Positions 22,452 through 34,206 of a DNA stretch of 64,000 nucleotides are shown here, piece after piece. A program made the translations under genes and the position numbers. Origin of the DNA: Amoebidium appalachense (taxonomy: Eukaryota; Ichthyosporea); contig CAVNZM010000003.1 of the NCBI GenBank assembly GCA_963693365.1, positions 3,100,001-3,164,000 of the forward strand, written 5' to 3'. The notes below the pieces were generated by a model. It was not told the origin of the DNA. It made no database searches and saw only the letters and a list, made by a program, of their open reading frames with translations. The stretch's first letter is position 1; the number at the start of each line of letters is the position of its first letter.

Positions 22452-25400
22452 ATGCCTAATTTATCCTTCTTCTTCTGGAATGCTCGGACACTGGGCCCCC
22501 AAAAGGGCCTCCCCCCCGGGACACTCGACGATAAAATCAGCTACATACAACAACAGACAAACAACCACACGTTTACAGTGATTTGCGAAACACAGTTTAA
22601 AAACCACCACAAATTCAACTCTACATTGGTCGACACATCCACACACCCCGGTTACGCGAAAAACCGAGGCATTATTGTACTTGCCGCACCACACGTGAGA
22701 GTGAAGTGCAAACCGGTAGCAAAAACGGAATTCTCGGTTTCTATAGAGTTTCTTTCTAATGTTTTTACTTTTGTATATTACCCACCATCTATGTCGGTTG
22801 TCGAATTGACTCACGAGTTGTCACAGTTACCAATGTCCACTGTTATTTTAGGTGATTTTAACACGCGACTCCACCACACAGACACACTGCAAGTGAGTGT
22901 CGGGTACCCATCTAAGCCCCCGGAGCGTGCTATCCCTTTAGCAAGGTATGTCCAAAGTCACACTTTGCGGTTCCCTCAAATATCCCATGCCCACAACACC
23001 GACTGGGGAGTGGCCTTTTGGCCATCAACCATGTCAAAACTCTCTCTCCCTCCTAACCTCTCTAGGTCATCTGACCACTCTCCTATCCTTTTCCTACCTA
23101 AGATCTCCCTTGATCTGCTCCCCCCTCCCCCTCCCACCTTTCGCCTCCGTCTATCCCAGCTTAAGTCACAGTGGGGTAGAGTTGATGTATGTGTATGCTA
23201 TGCTACGAAACACCCTATATATATGCGCCTATTAGAATCTGCACAAGCCAGGCCAGATTCACATCTCGTACTAGATACATGCACTAACTTTATTGTTGAT
23301 GATTTGATAGATCTCGGTGATTATGCTGGCGGTGGTAGGAAGGAATATCCCGATGCTCTCTTGTTACCAAACACCACTCCCGCTAGACTAGGTGAACCCC
23401 TGTCTCAAAAGGAAAGCTTGCGCCGGCTTGCTAGTATGAATCGATTTGGCCCCCCTGCTCGTATTATTGGTGATACCACTGGAGACCCCCTCATAGACTC
23501 TGATAAGTATTTCTCGGAACTGTTTAAAGATAGGACCCCCGCTCAGAAACCTATTGTGTGGCCTGTAGACCCATCTATCCCCATAGAATCGATCCTCCCC
23601 TTTTTCAGTCCCGATGCCATATGGTCTGTGATATCTAGTTATAGCTCTAGTAAGTCTTGTGGACCTGATGGACTCCCTGCTGGGTTTCTTAAAATCCTTG
23701 TTCCCTCCTACCCACAAAAGGAAAGTGATCGTGCTATTAAACCTGATCTTACTATCATGTTAAGCTCTCTCTTTTCTTGGTGTGTTAAATGTGGACATGT
23801 CCCGTCATCTTGGTTAGATACCTTAGTGATCCCCATAGTTAAGAAGGACTCTGAGGGCCCCATATCATCCTTTCGCCCCATTACACTAACCCAGGTTGTT
23901 CGTAGATTCTTTGAAGCTTGCTTACTTAGGCTATTTGCACATCACCCTAGGTTTCAATCTATTCTTCACATACACCCATGCCAATCCGCTTTTCGTAAAA
24001 ACAATTCATGTTATGTTCAAATAATGGCACTGCACGATTCTATGCAAGTTGGTGCACGATATGTTGGCTTTATTGATTGGAAAACTGCTTACGATTCTGT
24101 CTCCCCTGGTCTCCTATGGGAAAAGCTTGCTGCACGGGGTGTACCACACTGCATTGGTGTTCTGTTAGAAGCACTCTTGTCTCAAACCTATGGTAGAGCT
24201 GTGGTTAATGGGCATCTTTCATATGGTTTTGCTCGTACTAGAGGTCTCTTGCAGGGTTCATTGCTTAGCCCCTTTTTGTTTAACCTATTTATAGATGATT
24301 TGGCTGTCAAGATTTACGCCGAAAACGATGACCCTATTAATAACTTTCCGCCTGCACTTCTCTATGCTGATGATCTGTCCCTCCTTGCCCGTACCCCTAG
24401 ACGCCTGCAAAGATTGTTCGATGTAGTGTCAGAGTGGTGCAAGGCAAACCTTATGATCCTTAACATAGACAAATGTGGTGTTCTTGTACCTGATATAGCT
24501 AACAATTTACACACATTTACATTATCATCTAAACCTGTACCTATAGTTCCAGAATACAAATATCTTGGTGTTCCGGTTGATTCTGTTGGTGTTATGTTTC
24601 CCCATATGGTCGAAAAGAGGGTAGAGTTGGCTCGTAAGCGGTTAGCTTTCTTCTCGGCTAATATTTTTAAAGACACACCCCTCCATCCTTCTATTAGACT
24701 TACATTTATTCGCACTTTTGTCTTCCCGGCATGTGAATATGGTTTACCCCTTCTCGCCGCTTGGATCAAGAAAGAGAGAACTAGAGCGCTTAAACCCTTG
24801 GCAAATTTCCTTGAAGCAGAAGTTGCCTCCTTTCTATCTAACAACTGTTGTAAACCTGGGCCTGTAACGCTCTCGATATATGGTCTGGTCCCAATAGCTG
24901 CTAGAGTATCCTATCTCGCGCTGAAATTCAATAAGCACATAAGCCGCTTAAAGAAGTATTTGCCCTCCCACCCTCTCTTCTCTATCCGACCTGTCCCCTC
25001 CTCACCTCTCCCCTCTTTCCTCCCCTCTCTCTCCCCTTCTCCCCTGGGCACAAATACAAATAAACCCCGCAATAGTGTGTGTGTGACTTTGGACTGCCAC
25101 TTACTTATTAAACATGTACACAATCACAAGATAATCACGCAATATAACAAATGGAAAAAGATACCACACGACACTAGACCCGATGAAAGCATACACCTTG
25201 AAAAACTAAGCCTTATGTCTCGTTTTATATATACTGACCGCCTCAACCATATTGCCAAATATGGCACTCGCAAGTGTATAACACCTAAATACATATTACC
25301 TTCCTGTAGAACTGGTCTTTCTCTAGCTGATGGTATTATTGATCAATTACCACGCTTTTACTGTACACGTGCTATACAGTGGAGATCTAATAAGTATAAG

Positions 25401-25646
25401 GTGGCATCATTTGCATGCCCAAACAACACACACACACACCAGTTTAACCGGTCATGTATCGCCAAATGTAGTTTGATAGACCACATAATACCGCAACACA
25501 CACACGTCACATTCACAACAGACACCCAGAAAGATAGCCTACCTGTAAATTACAACATCCTTGATTTTATACTAAACACGCGTAACTACGACCTGTTTAT
25601 TAGATGTATTGATTGGCTTGAGAAACACATCACTACAAAATTATAG
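22452..25646 (+). CDS. Non-LTR retrotransposon (LINE) endonuclease / reverse transcriptase, intact 1064-aa ORF
   Basis: Encodes the replication protein of a LINE: an AP-type endonuclease that nicks the target and a reverse transcriptase that copies the RNA there. Endonuclease motifs run from residue 6 (FFWNARTLG), through CETQF, GDFN (residues 134-137) and a SDHSP box near residue 207. RT motifs follow: SSKSCGPDGLPAGFLK, FRPITL, QSAFRKNN, FIDWKTAYDSV (motif A), GLLQGSLLSPFLFNLFIDD (motif B), YADD at residues 638-641 (motif C) and YLGV. The C-terminus carries QWRSN and FNRSCIAKC. There is no internal stop or frameshift over 3.2 kb, so the copy looks recent and possibly active. No separate ORF1 is recognisable upstream. 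Clade cannot be settled by eye; a Tad/R1/I-type affinity is a guess. Confidence 0.92.
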   Translation: MPNLSFFFWNARTLGPQKGLPPGTLDDKISYIQQQTNNHTFTVICETQFKNHHKFNSTLVDTSTHPGYAKNRGIIVLAAPHVRVKCKPVAKTEFSVSIEFLSNVFTFVYYPPSMSVVELTHELSQLPMSTVILGDFNTRLHHTDTLQVSVGYPSKPPERAIPLARYVQSHTLRFPQISHAHNTDWGVAFWPSTMSKLSLPPNLSRSSDHSPILFLPKISLDLLPPPPPTFRLRLSQLKSQWGRVDVCVCYATKHPIYMRLLESAQARPDSHLVLDTCTNFIVDDLIDLGDYAGGGRKEYPDALLLPNTTPARLGEPLSQKESLRRLASMNRFGPPARIIGDTTGDPLIDSDKYFSELFKDRTPAQKPIVWPVDPSIPIESILPFFSPDAIWSVISSYSSSKSCGPDGLPAGFLKILVPSYPQKESDRAIKPDLTIMLSSLFSWCVKCGHVPSSWLDTLVIPIVKKDSEGPISSFRPITLTQVVRRFFEACLLRLFAHHPRFQSILHIHPCQSAFRKNNSCYVQIMALHDSMQVGARYVGFIDWKTAYDSVSPGLLWEKLAARGVPHCIGVLLEALLSQTYGRAVVNGHLSYGFARTRGLLQGSLLSPFLFNLFIDDLAVKIYAENDDPINNFPPALLYADDLSLLARTPRRLQRLFDVVSEWCKANLMILNIDKCGVLVPDIANNLHTFTLSSKPVPIVPEYKYLGVPVDSVGVMFPHMVEKRVELARKRLAFFSANIFKDTPLHPSIRLTFIRTFVFPACEYGLPLLAAWIKKERTRALKPLANFLEAEVASFLSNNCCKPGPVTLSIYGLVPIAARVSYLALKFNKHISRLKKYLPSHPLFSIRPVPSSPLPSFLPSLSPSPLGTNTNKPRNSVCVTLDCHLLIKHVHNHKIITQYNKWKKIPHDTRPDESIHLEKLSLMSRFIYTDRLNHIAKYGTRKCITPKYILPSCRTGLSLADGIIDQLPRFYCTRAIQWRSNKYKVASFACPNNTHTHQFNRSCIAKCSLIDHIIPQHTHVTFTTDTQKDSLPVNYNILDFILNTRNYDLFIRCIDWLEKHITTKL

Positions 25647-25666
25647 CGCACGCGCACACACACACA

Positions 25667-25705
<39 letters not shown>

Positions 25706-25737
25706 CCAGCTGATACCGAGTGTCCCGAGGGGAGCCC

Positions 25738-25768
<31 letters not shown>

Positions 25769-25970
25769 CCGGGAACCCCAACTAATTGATTTCTCCTTGT
25801 AGTCTTTATGGTGTCTCGTAGAGAAAGTAAACCCTGATATATAGTCACCACCCGACATCTATGTACGTGATCATGATATACCGCTGAGGGGATATTCCGA
25901 GCAAAACCCCCCCCCCCCATACCTGAGACTGGTTCTCTTTGCCTCGAGTAAACAGCGTAAACCCCTGACA
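25647..25970 (+). other. 3' UTR of the intact LINE, truncated
   Basis: Starts with a (CA)n microsatellite (25655-25703), continues with a poly(A) stretch and matches the 3' UTR of the second LINE copy (30710-31110) until the word GTAAACCCC. The last roughly 80 bp seen in the second copy, including its A-rich tail, are missing here. Confidence 0.75.
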
Positions 25971-26325
25971 TATGTACATGCTAGGCAACAATGAGCGCCC
26001 CATCTACAGTATGCGTCCACGCATAACATACTCCACGCACAACATAACGTCGACGCCGATTTTCAAAAATCTTAACATACTGACCTCGGTCATTTTTCGG
26101 GATTATGTTAGCGCACCAAGGGGTCCTATACATAGTAGGACGAGTAATCGGGTTTATCTGGTCAGTTTAGACCCCCTATGTTTAGTATTTCGATCTCTTT
26201 CCCAGACAAAACAGTGGAGTCGCCGTGATTTCAACGACCGCCCAAAGCTCGCCAGGGCCAATGATAGGCGGCGGCCGCACATCGCATGGTATGCAAAGGA
26301 CTCATGTGGCCGACTATGTCGATAA

Positions 26326-27311
26326 GGGCCTGTTTGGCAACCCGGGTTTAGGGTCCTAAATCCGGATTACGGGCGATTTTGGGTTTAGCGCTAAATCCAA
26401 ATCTCAAAATCCAGCCGCTGCCAAACAGACGGCCAGATCCGGTCACGTAAATCTGGGTTTCAAACCCCTCGGACATGGCCGTAATCTGGATTCCACTAAT
26501 CCACCTCGGGAGGTGGATTAGCGCGAAATCCTTTCAGGTCCTGAATGTCCGACCCAATGAATGTTCATTTTATGGAACTATATATGGTGTCCTTTTGCAC
26601 CAATCGTCGATAGTTTGAAGTGGCTAAAAAAGGATTGTTGAAAGGGCGCCAAACCAAACTTCCGTTGCTGGCAGCATGTGGATACTGAGTGGGCTGCGAC
26701 AGCTGTGCCTTGAACTGCGACACCTGCACCAACGCACGCCTGCACCAATGCAGGTAACTTCCTGAGCGTCCATGTTATCACTCTCTTCAATGAATGGAGC
26801 CAACTTCTCAATTAACTCCCTTGCAACATATGGACTCACGCGTAGGACATCGTTCACCCTTGTCTCGTGAGCTGTGCCAAGCAGTTCTTGCACATACTCT
26901 CTACCACTGAGCGGGGAAGTACGACAGGGCTCTTTGAGCTCTGGGCTATAGGTCAAGGCTGCAATCGCAGCCAAAACGGCTATGTTCCGGGCTGCATACA
27001 TGGTGAGTGTCTCAAATAAAACCGTATACAACTCAGCACTTTCGTGGTTTATTACTGCTTATCACTATGGTGTATATGTGTAGCGGGTCTGCAATTGCAA
27101 GTCACCGACCGGTGATGAACAGCGTGACAGCTGCAGAGCAAATCTAACCCGAAATCGTACGTGGGCTGTTTGGCATCCATGGGTTATCTACCCGGCTTAA
27201 CCCAGGTTTCGGCTGAGATCCGGATTCTGCAGCATAATCTGGATCTCGATTTTGATATCCAGATATCCCCCGAAATCCAGATTACACTAACCCGCGTTGC
27301 CAAACAGGCCC
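26326..27311 (-). mobile_element. PIF/Harbinger-type (Tourist-like) deletion derivative
   Basis: Terminal inverted repeats GGGCCTGTTTGGCAACCC and its reverse complement (one mismatch in the first 24 bases) are flanked on both sides by TAA (26323-26325 and 27312-27314), the 3-bp target duplication of this superfamily. The termini begin GGGCCTGTTTGG, as in many plant and protist Harbinger elements. At 986 bp it is too short to be autonomous. It is nested inside the TA-flanked element. Confidence 0.85.
26624..27031 (-). pseudogene. Harbinger transposase, N-terminal fragment
   Basis: The minus-strand frame contains LSGREYVQELLGTAHETRVN followed by DVLRVSPYVARELIEKL, which fits the conserved N-terminal region of PIF/Harbinger DDE transposases. 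Downstream, in shifted frames, FQQSF..SHFK resembles the FQHSGxTISRHF helix-turn-helix. The DDE catalytic part is absent, so the copy cannot move itself. Confidence 0.6.
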
Positions 27312-27422
27312 TAAACGAGCAGAAACATACGAAGGCCCCAACTAGTTCGATGCAGTCTTGTATAGCTAGTTTTTACATCCTAGTCATATAGGCAGGTTGA
27401 ATGCATATTAAACCCACCGATC

Positions 27423-27870
27423 ATGACCAAGCCAGTAGTCCAGGTGCAGGCATCTGCACTTGGGGCGTTGAATAGTGCACTGCACACAGTAAATGAGGCC
27501 ACAGACAAGTTTCAGGAAACTACCCAAGAAGCCCAAGCAATCATTTCTGAGGGTTTTGTAAACGCAAACAACACAATCAACAACGCAACCACACGTGCAA
27601 TTGCACAAGCCGAAACGGCAAAAGCACAATTGCGCTCGCACATGGAGAGTTTAGAGAGCCGCAGAGCCCCCACACGCGCGGAATCGCTGAGTCTTTTCCG
27701 TGTGAGTTACGGTAATGGTTTGGAGCTTGATGAAACCCTGAATACGGATTTGTATGAGGCGAAGGGGGAGGGGTTGCCTCTTACTCGTGTAGGTGTGTGG
27801 TGCCAAATTCGTGGTGTGAGAGTAAGGTGTGAGGGAGCAGAAGAACTAGTACGTCTTGTTTGTATGAGTT
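27423..27870 (+). CDS. Possible small coiled-coil ORF carried by the TA-flanked element
   Basis: The open frame begins MTKPVVQVQASALGALNSAL; about 80 residues are rich in Ala, Gln, Glu and Asn without proline, compatible with a long helix, followed by about 60 mixed residues. The frame then continues to 27971 through a (GT)n tract, which is unlikely to be coding. It is not recognised. It could be a captured host exon or an accessory element protein. Confidence 0.3.
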
Positions 27871-27871
27871 G

Positions 27872-27905
<34 letters not shown>

Positions 27906-28215
27906 CTTTTTTGGTTTGGTCCCCTTGAAAATAGTATGTTTTTATTATTATTTGAATCAAATACTTATTGATTTCCTCTAACACGTACCGACGTGTTGCC
28001 GCACGTGCGACGTTTTAACATCTACTCATGCGGTCCCTTTTAAGTAAAAAAAAAAAAAAAAAAAAAAAAGAAAGAAAGGAGACACCGCCTCAGTAGGTGG
28101 TAGTGATTTCCTCTATATTTACTTATTTAGCGGGTTGGGGAGGAGGGGAGGGGGTGGGTGGGGGGGGGGGACTTGATGTACTAAATGCTAGACTTTCAAG
28201 TATTGATTTAGATTT

Positions 28216-28217
<2 letters not shown>

Positions 28218-28300
<83 letters not shown>
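28218..28300 (+). repeat. (CA)n microsatellite
   Basis: About 41 uninterrupted units inside the TA-flanked element, followed by several poly(T) runs up to 28408 and a poly(G) run at 28547-28577. Confidence 0.92.
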
Positions 28301-28302
<2 letters not shown>

Positions 28303-28686
28303 CACACACACACACACATAGGCTTTCACGCTTTCAGCTTCTTTTTTTTTTTTTTTTTTTTTCAAAGTTTTTTTTTTTTTTTCCCGAATTTCCCTTTTTT
28401 TTTTTTTTTCACCATCTCAAAAAGGAACTAGTATAAGTATTCTTTGTTTATTCATTGATTTGATCGATTTATTATTTGTTTACTACTATATTTATGTCAT
28501 TTAGCGGTTTGCGGATTCCCCGCCCGATGGAGAGGCGGGCGGGCGGGCGGGCGGGGGGGGGGGGGGGGGGGGGGGGGTAACATAATCGAGACGGGCTCTG
28601 GGAGCCTATTTTTAGATACTAATTAAAATTTAACATAACGACCTCGACCCTTGTCGGGGCGGTATGTTATGCGTGGACGCATACTG

Positions 28687-30717
28687 TATCCCCATAGAAT
28701 CGATCCTCCCCTTTTTCAGTCCCGATACCATATGGTCTGTGATATCTTGTTATAGCTCTAGTAAGTCTTGTGGACCTGATGGACTCCCTGCTGGGTTTCT
28801 TAAAATCCTTGTTCCCTCCTACCCACAAAAGGAAAGTGATCGTGCTATTAAATCTGATCTTACTATCATGTTAAGCTCTCTCTTTTCTTGGTGTGTTAAA
28901 TGTGGACATGTCCCGCCCATATCATCCTTTCGCCCCATCACACCAACCCAGGTTGTTCGTAGATTCTTTGAAGCTTGCTTACTTAGGTTATTTGCACATC
29001 ACCCTAGGTTTCAATCTATTCTTCACATACACCCTTGCCAATCCGCTTTTCGTAAAAACAATTCATGTTATGTTCAAATAATGGCACTGCACGATTCTAT
29101 GCAAGTTGGTGCACGATATGTTGGCTTTATTGATTGGAAAACTGCTTACGATTCTGTCTCCCCTGGTCTCCTATGGGAAAAGCTTGCTGCGCGGGGTGTA
29201 CCACACTGCATTGGTGTTCTGTTAGGAGCACTCTTGTCTCAAACCTATGGTAGAGCTGTGGTTAATGGGCATCTTTCATATGGTTTTGCTCGTACTAGAG
29301 GTCTCTTGCAGGGTTCATTGCTTAGCCCCTTTTTGTTTAACCTATTTATAGATGATTTGGCTGTCAAGATTTATGCCGAAAATGATGACCCTATTAATAA
29401 CTTTCCGCCTGCACTTCTCTATGCTGATGATCTGTCCCTCCTTGCCCGTACCCCTAGACGCCTGCAAAGATTGTTCGATGTAGTGTCAGAGTGGTGCAAG
29501 GCAAACCTTATGATCCCTAACATAGACAAATGTGGTGTTCTTGTACCTGATATAGCTAACAATTTACACACATTTACATTATCATATATGCATCTAAACC
29601 TGTACCTATAGTTCCAGAATACAAATATCTTGGTGTTCCGGTTAATTCTGTTGGTGTTATGTTTTCCCATATGGTCGAAAAGAGGGTAGAGTTGGCTCGT
29701 AAGCGGTTAGCTTTCTTCTCGGCTAATATTTTTAAAGACACACCCCTCCATCCTTCTATTAGACTTACATTTATTCGCACTTTTGTCTTCCCGGCATGTG
29801 AATATGGTTTACCCCTTCTCGCCGCTTGGATTAAGAAAGAGAGAACTAGAGCACTTAAACCCTTGGCAAATTTCCTTGAAGCAGAAGTTGCCTCCTTTCT
29901 ATCTAACAACTGTTGTAAACCTGGGCCTGTAACGCTCTCGATATATGGTCTGGTCCCAATAGCTGCTAGAGTATCCTATCTCGCGCTGAAATTCAATAAG
30001 CACATAAGCCGCTTAAAGAAGTATTTGCCCTCCCACCCTCTCTTCTCTACCCGACCTGTCCCCTCCTCACCTCTCCCCTCTTTCCTTCCCTCTCTCTCCC
30101 CTTCTCCCCTGGGCACAAATACAAATAAACCCCGCAAAAGTGTGTGTGTGACTTTGGACTGCCACTTACTTATTAAACATGTACACAATCACAAGATAAT
30201 CACGCAATATAACAAATGGAAAAAGATACCACACGACACTAGACCCGGCGATGAAAGCATACACCTTGAAAAACTAAGCCTTATGTCTCGTTTTATATAT
30301 ACTGACCGCATCAACCATATTGCCAAACATGGCACTCGCAAATGTATAACACCTAAATACATATTACCTTCCTGTAGAACTGGTCTTTCTCTAGCTGATG
30401 GTATTATTGATCAATGGCCACGCTTTTACTGTACACGTGCTATACAGTGGAGATCTAAAAAGTTTAAGGTGGCATCATTTGCATGCCCAAACAACACACA
30501 CACACACCAGTTTAAACGGTCATGTATCGCCAAATGTAGTTTGATAGACCACATAATACCGCAACACACACACGTCACATTCACAACAGACACCCAGAAA
30601 GATAGCCTACCTGTAAATTACAACATCCTTGATTTTATACTAAACACGCGTAACTACGACCTGTTTATTAGATGTATTCATGGCTTGAGAAACACATCAC
30701 TACAAAATTCTAGCGCA
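28687..30717 (+). pseudogene. Second LINE copy, 5'-truncated and frameshifted
   Basis: Starts at the point matching 23575 of the intact copy and is nearly identical to it afterwards. Differences: an in-frame 54-bp deletion (18 codons between CGHVP and ISSFRP), an 8-bp insertion at about 29588 that shifts the frame just before the YLGV motif, a 3-bp insertion near 30247 and a 1-bp loss near 30678 that removes the original stop. The two open pieces are 28664-29611 and 29659-30870. It lacks the whole endonuclease domain. The left junction shares CCCATCTA with the intact LINE, suggesting microhomology at the 5' truncation. Confidence 0.88.
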
Positions 30718-30725
30718 CGCGCGCG

Positions 30726-30831
<106 letters not shown>

Positions 30832-31186
30832 CCAGCTGATACCGAGTGTCCCAGGGGAGCCCCTTTATAAAAAAAATAATAAAAAATAATAAAAAAAATA
30901 AAAAACCCCGGGGGGGACCCCAACTAATTGATTTCTCTTTGTAGTCTTTATGGTGTCTCGTAGAGAAAGTAAACCCTGATATATAGTCATCACCCGACAT
31001 CTATGTACGTGATCATGATATACCGCTGAGGGGATATTCCGAGCAAAAACCCCCCCATACCTGAGACTGGTTTCTCTTTGCCTCGAGTAAACAGCGTAAA
31101 CCCCCTTCTGTACATCCGACTTGTAGACTACGGGGCGGTTGTCGCGCAATGGGCTTGAAGCCGAGCGCTAAACCAATAAAATAAAA
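30832..31186 (+). other. 3' UTR and A-rich tail of the LINE
   Basis: Matches the first copy's 3' UTR, then adds about 80 bp ending CCAATAAAATAAAA, directly followed by the 15-bp target duplication at 31187. It probably defines the true 3' end of this LINE family. Confidence 0.7.
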
Positions 31187-31201
31187 TGTTGTGTACTAAT
31201 A

Positions 31202-32453
31202 CACAAGGTGAAACGTGCCACTTCAGGGCATGGGCACGCCTGTACATGTGGGGGGGATTTGATTACACATGAGGGATGCAAACAGTTCAAGTGCAATGAT
31301 ATGTGTGACAGGGGATGATGCATGGGATAAGCAATATAATATGATTTTTCGGACTGGCTGAGTTTGCAGCGATGCTATCTGTACACCCCTAAGAAGCGCT
31401 TCTTTGGTTATAAAACATATCTCTGAAAGCTATCTATGAAAGTGTGACTACATCTTATAATAGTCCTGCAGGCAGCGCTGCAGCCAATTCAAAAACGTTT
31501 TCCGGCGAGGTGACAACCCTAACCTTTGATGGTTCGCCGCCTGCCAAAAATGGTGCGTAAATATTTGGCTAATTTTGATTGGGTAACACCAGTCCGACTC
31601 CTCATGCTCATGTATACAGGTTGTGGGGAGGGAGAATCCTGAATATGTTTGGTGCATGGGGCATGGAGAGCACGTTTCTCATACTGCATCTCCAAAAGCT
31701 GGGGGGAGGGGGGGGGGGGGGGGGGGGGAATCATTCATTACTCATACTCTATTATTCATATTGGTGGTGATGGTGGTGTGTGTGTGTGTGTGTGTGTGTG
31801 GGGGGGAGGGGGGGGGGGGGGGGGGGGGGGGGGGAGGGCCCGGGGCCGGGGGGACGTATTCTGTCCCACAACATATCAATCTGGCAGTGCACAATACCCT
31901 CAGCCTGTATTCATAGTGGGGGAGTTGTGGGGTGTGGGCTACAGGATGTCGTGTGACATGGACACCACATGCCAGTGCGGCCATGGCCCATTTATATCTC
32001 CAGTCTTTAAGGCTTATGATAAGCTCAGCATCCGGTATTGAACTTGGAGATTCCCATATAAAGGAATCATTGAAGCCCATACAAACCCTGTCCTGCAGTG
32101 TAAGCTTAAACGATTAATGCAAGGGTATGATAGCGAAACGTGCCTAAACCAATCCACGCCTAAATCAGCCACTACCAATCCAACACTCACTCTATCATAG
32201 AAACGGGTAGTAGCACATAACCGGTGTTCCTACCTCACCATAACAATCATAATGGGCCCCAACCAATGTGGGTACTGGCCTGAACTAAGTCTTTAATTTA
32301 ATTAAAGTCACAGCTAATCGATCATGATTGTGAGAGATTAAAGGCGCATGATCACGATGTGCACATCCACCAAACCTACCGTATTGTGCAAACATCACAA
32401 AGAAACATTACACTTTAAAATTTCCAACCCTACTCGTTCCATGCTAGAACCAT
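31202..32453. other. Intergenic with possible exon at 31850-32041
   Basis: Contains poly(G) runs at 31702-31728 and 31800-31834. After them a plus-strand frame reads FCPTTYQSGSAQYPQPVF, then MSCDMDTTCQCGHGPF and a stop at 32041; its Cys/His content is curious. The minus strand is also open there, so the coding strand cannot be chosen. No splice chain could be built. Confidence 0.3.
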
Positions 32454-32697
32454 CTAGAGCTTCTTCTGGCAGGGCATGGTCACGTTACTGATTCTCAGCA
32501 CGTGAGCCCATGGCTCGTCGACCTTGACGTAGCTGGAGAACCGTTGGCACTCGAGTCTTGCCGCCAGCTGCAGCACACTGACGTTGTCTTTGCTGTCCAG
32601 TGCCCTACATAATCCCACCCAGTCACCATCATGTCCACCCACCCCGCCAGCCAGCCCCGACCCCAAAACACCAAAACACAACGTTTTGGCTGCGATA

Positions 32698-32735
<38 letters not shown>

Positions 32736-33120
32736 TTCCACCCTTCAAAAAAAAAAACCAAAAAAAAAAACGTACACACATTCACAGCACACACACGCCC
32801 TTCCTCGGGAGCAGGCTACAAGACAGCCAAGCGAAACTACAGGTTCTGATTTCTAACCCTGTCCCCCAGCCCCCCGTACCTTGTAGCAATGGAGTACAGC
32901 CTGGCCGCCTCCTTGGCCACCTTCAGGTTCTCTCTGCCCTCCCCCTCGGTGGCATTGAACAGTTTGCTATACGGCTGTGGTGTCTCGGCCCCGTTGGGCG
33001 GTGCCTGTCTTCGTGCTTTCAAACCCTGGCCGGCCCACCACGGCACCCGGTATTTGCATTCACCAAGGGCAGACCAGCTCGAGCCCTGCTCCATGCGGTC
33101 GGGAGAGTACGTGTAGCTGC

Positions 33121-33165
<45 letters not shown>

Positions 33166-33241
33166 CCGTGTGGCAAATATATATCTCATATTAGTGCTGC
33201 ACCCTGTGCCCCATCTGTTTATCACTCCTTCCTCATCCCCC

Positions 33242-33272
<31 letters not shown>

Positions 33273-34175
33273 ACACACGGGACCACAAATAAACCCTTCC
33301 GGTCATTTGTTGTTACTCCGCTCCCCCCCCCTCCCCCCCTCCCCCGTTTCCCCGCCGAGGTATTTACCCGTCCAACACCCCCCCCTTCACACACGGCACC
33401 TACCCCATGCGCTGGATGCTGTTTACATCCCGTGGGGTGACCCTCGTAGGGAACTCCTTGAGAGGCTCATCGAACCCATGGGGGATCAAAACAAACGGAC
33501 TCTCCTCATACACTCGAGTGTCCACGTCATCCCCCTCACTCCCTGTGATTGCAGTGTCGTGGCATGCCTGCCACGTGGCAAATATCTTGTCCACCATGCC
33601 GTGGTGCATGAAGAAGAGGGGGTCGTAGGCTGAGTACGTGATGTTGCGCAGTGTACCCCCCACCCTGCACCAAACATGCGTGGCGTCAGCATGACTCGCT
33701 ACTACTACCACCACCACGTTCCATCCCCCCCCCCCTCCCCCCTCCCCTCCCCCCCGGTCCCACCGCGTGCTTACGATGCATTCAAGTGTGCTTTGCAATC
33801 TGATCATGTTGTCTGTCATAAATGTGTATTTCGTATCCAGCAACACTACCCCCCACCCCCCCCACCCCAAACACACACACACACACACGTGCGCACATTG
33901 ACGATTACTGTGGCCTGCACGCACCTGTTGTGGATGATTGCATGCCAGCCTTTGTTGATGTCGCTGTGCTCCTGGAAACTGCTGGCCGACAGAATGCCCG
34001 ATGCAACCTGCGCAGCGCCCAGTTAGTGCCCTGCATCACCACACACAGGCACACACCCTGCTAACCACCATAACCCCGAGACTTTTTCATGCTCCTGCCC
34101 CCCTCTCTGTACCCAACCCTCCCCCCCCCCCCCCCCCCTACCGCACATGTACACACCCTCCACACTACCACCCCC

Positions 34176-34206
<31 letters not shown>

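Larger units (their letters stand above)
26007..28686. mobile_element. TIR DNA transposon flanked by TA, about 2.7 kb
   Basis: A 24-bp perfect terminal inverted repeat starts CAGTATGCGTCCACGCAT at 26007-26030 and is mirrored at 28663-28686. TA lies on both sides (26005-26006 and 28687-28688). TA target duplications and a CAGT terminus are typical of the Tc1/mariner superfamily. The repeat is itself nearly palindromic (TATGCGT CC ACGCATA). A second palindromic module of about 45 bp (TTAACATA ... TATGTTA) occurs inside both ends. No DDE transposase is visible. Inside lie a PIF/Harbinger derivative, a coiled-coil-like ORF, a 42-unit (CA)n tract and a G/C-rich run. Confidence 0.7.

Noticed and set aside
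21896-22459. Separate gene of 187 aa upstream of the LINE
   Set aside because: Its middle is a duplicate of the LINE linker and its end is one arm of the inverted repeat; it has no independent coding evidence.
31579-32041. IBR/RING-type zinc exon (NPEYVWCMGHGEHVSH and MSCDMDTTCQCGHG)
   Set aside because: The two Cys/His-rich pieces are separated by poly(G) with no usable splice sites, and the minus strand is equally open, so I could not support a gene.
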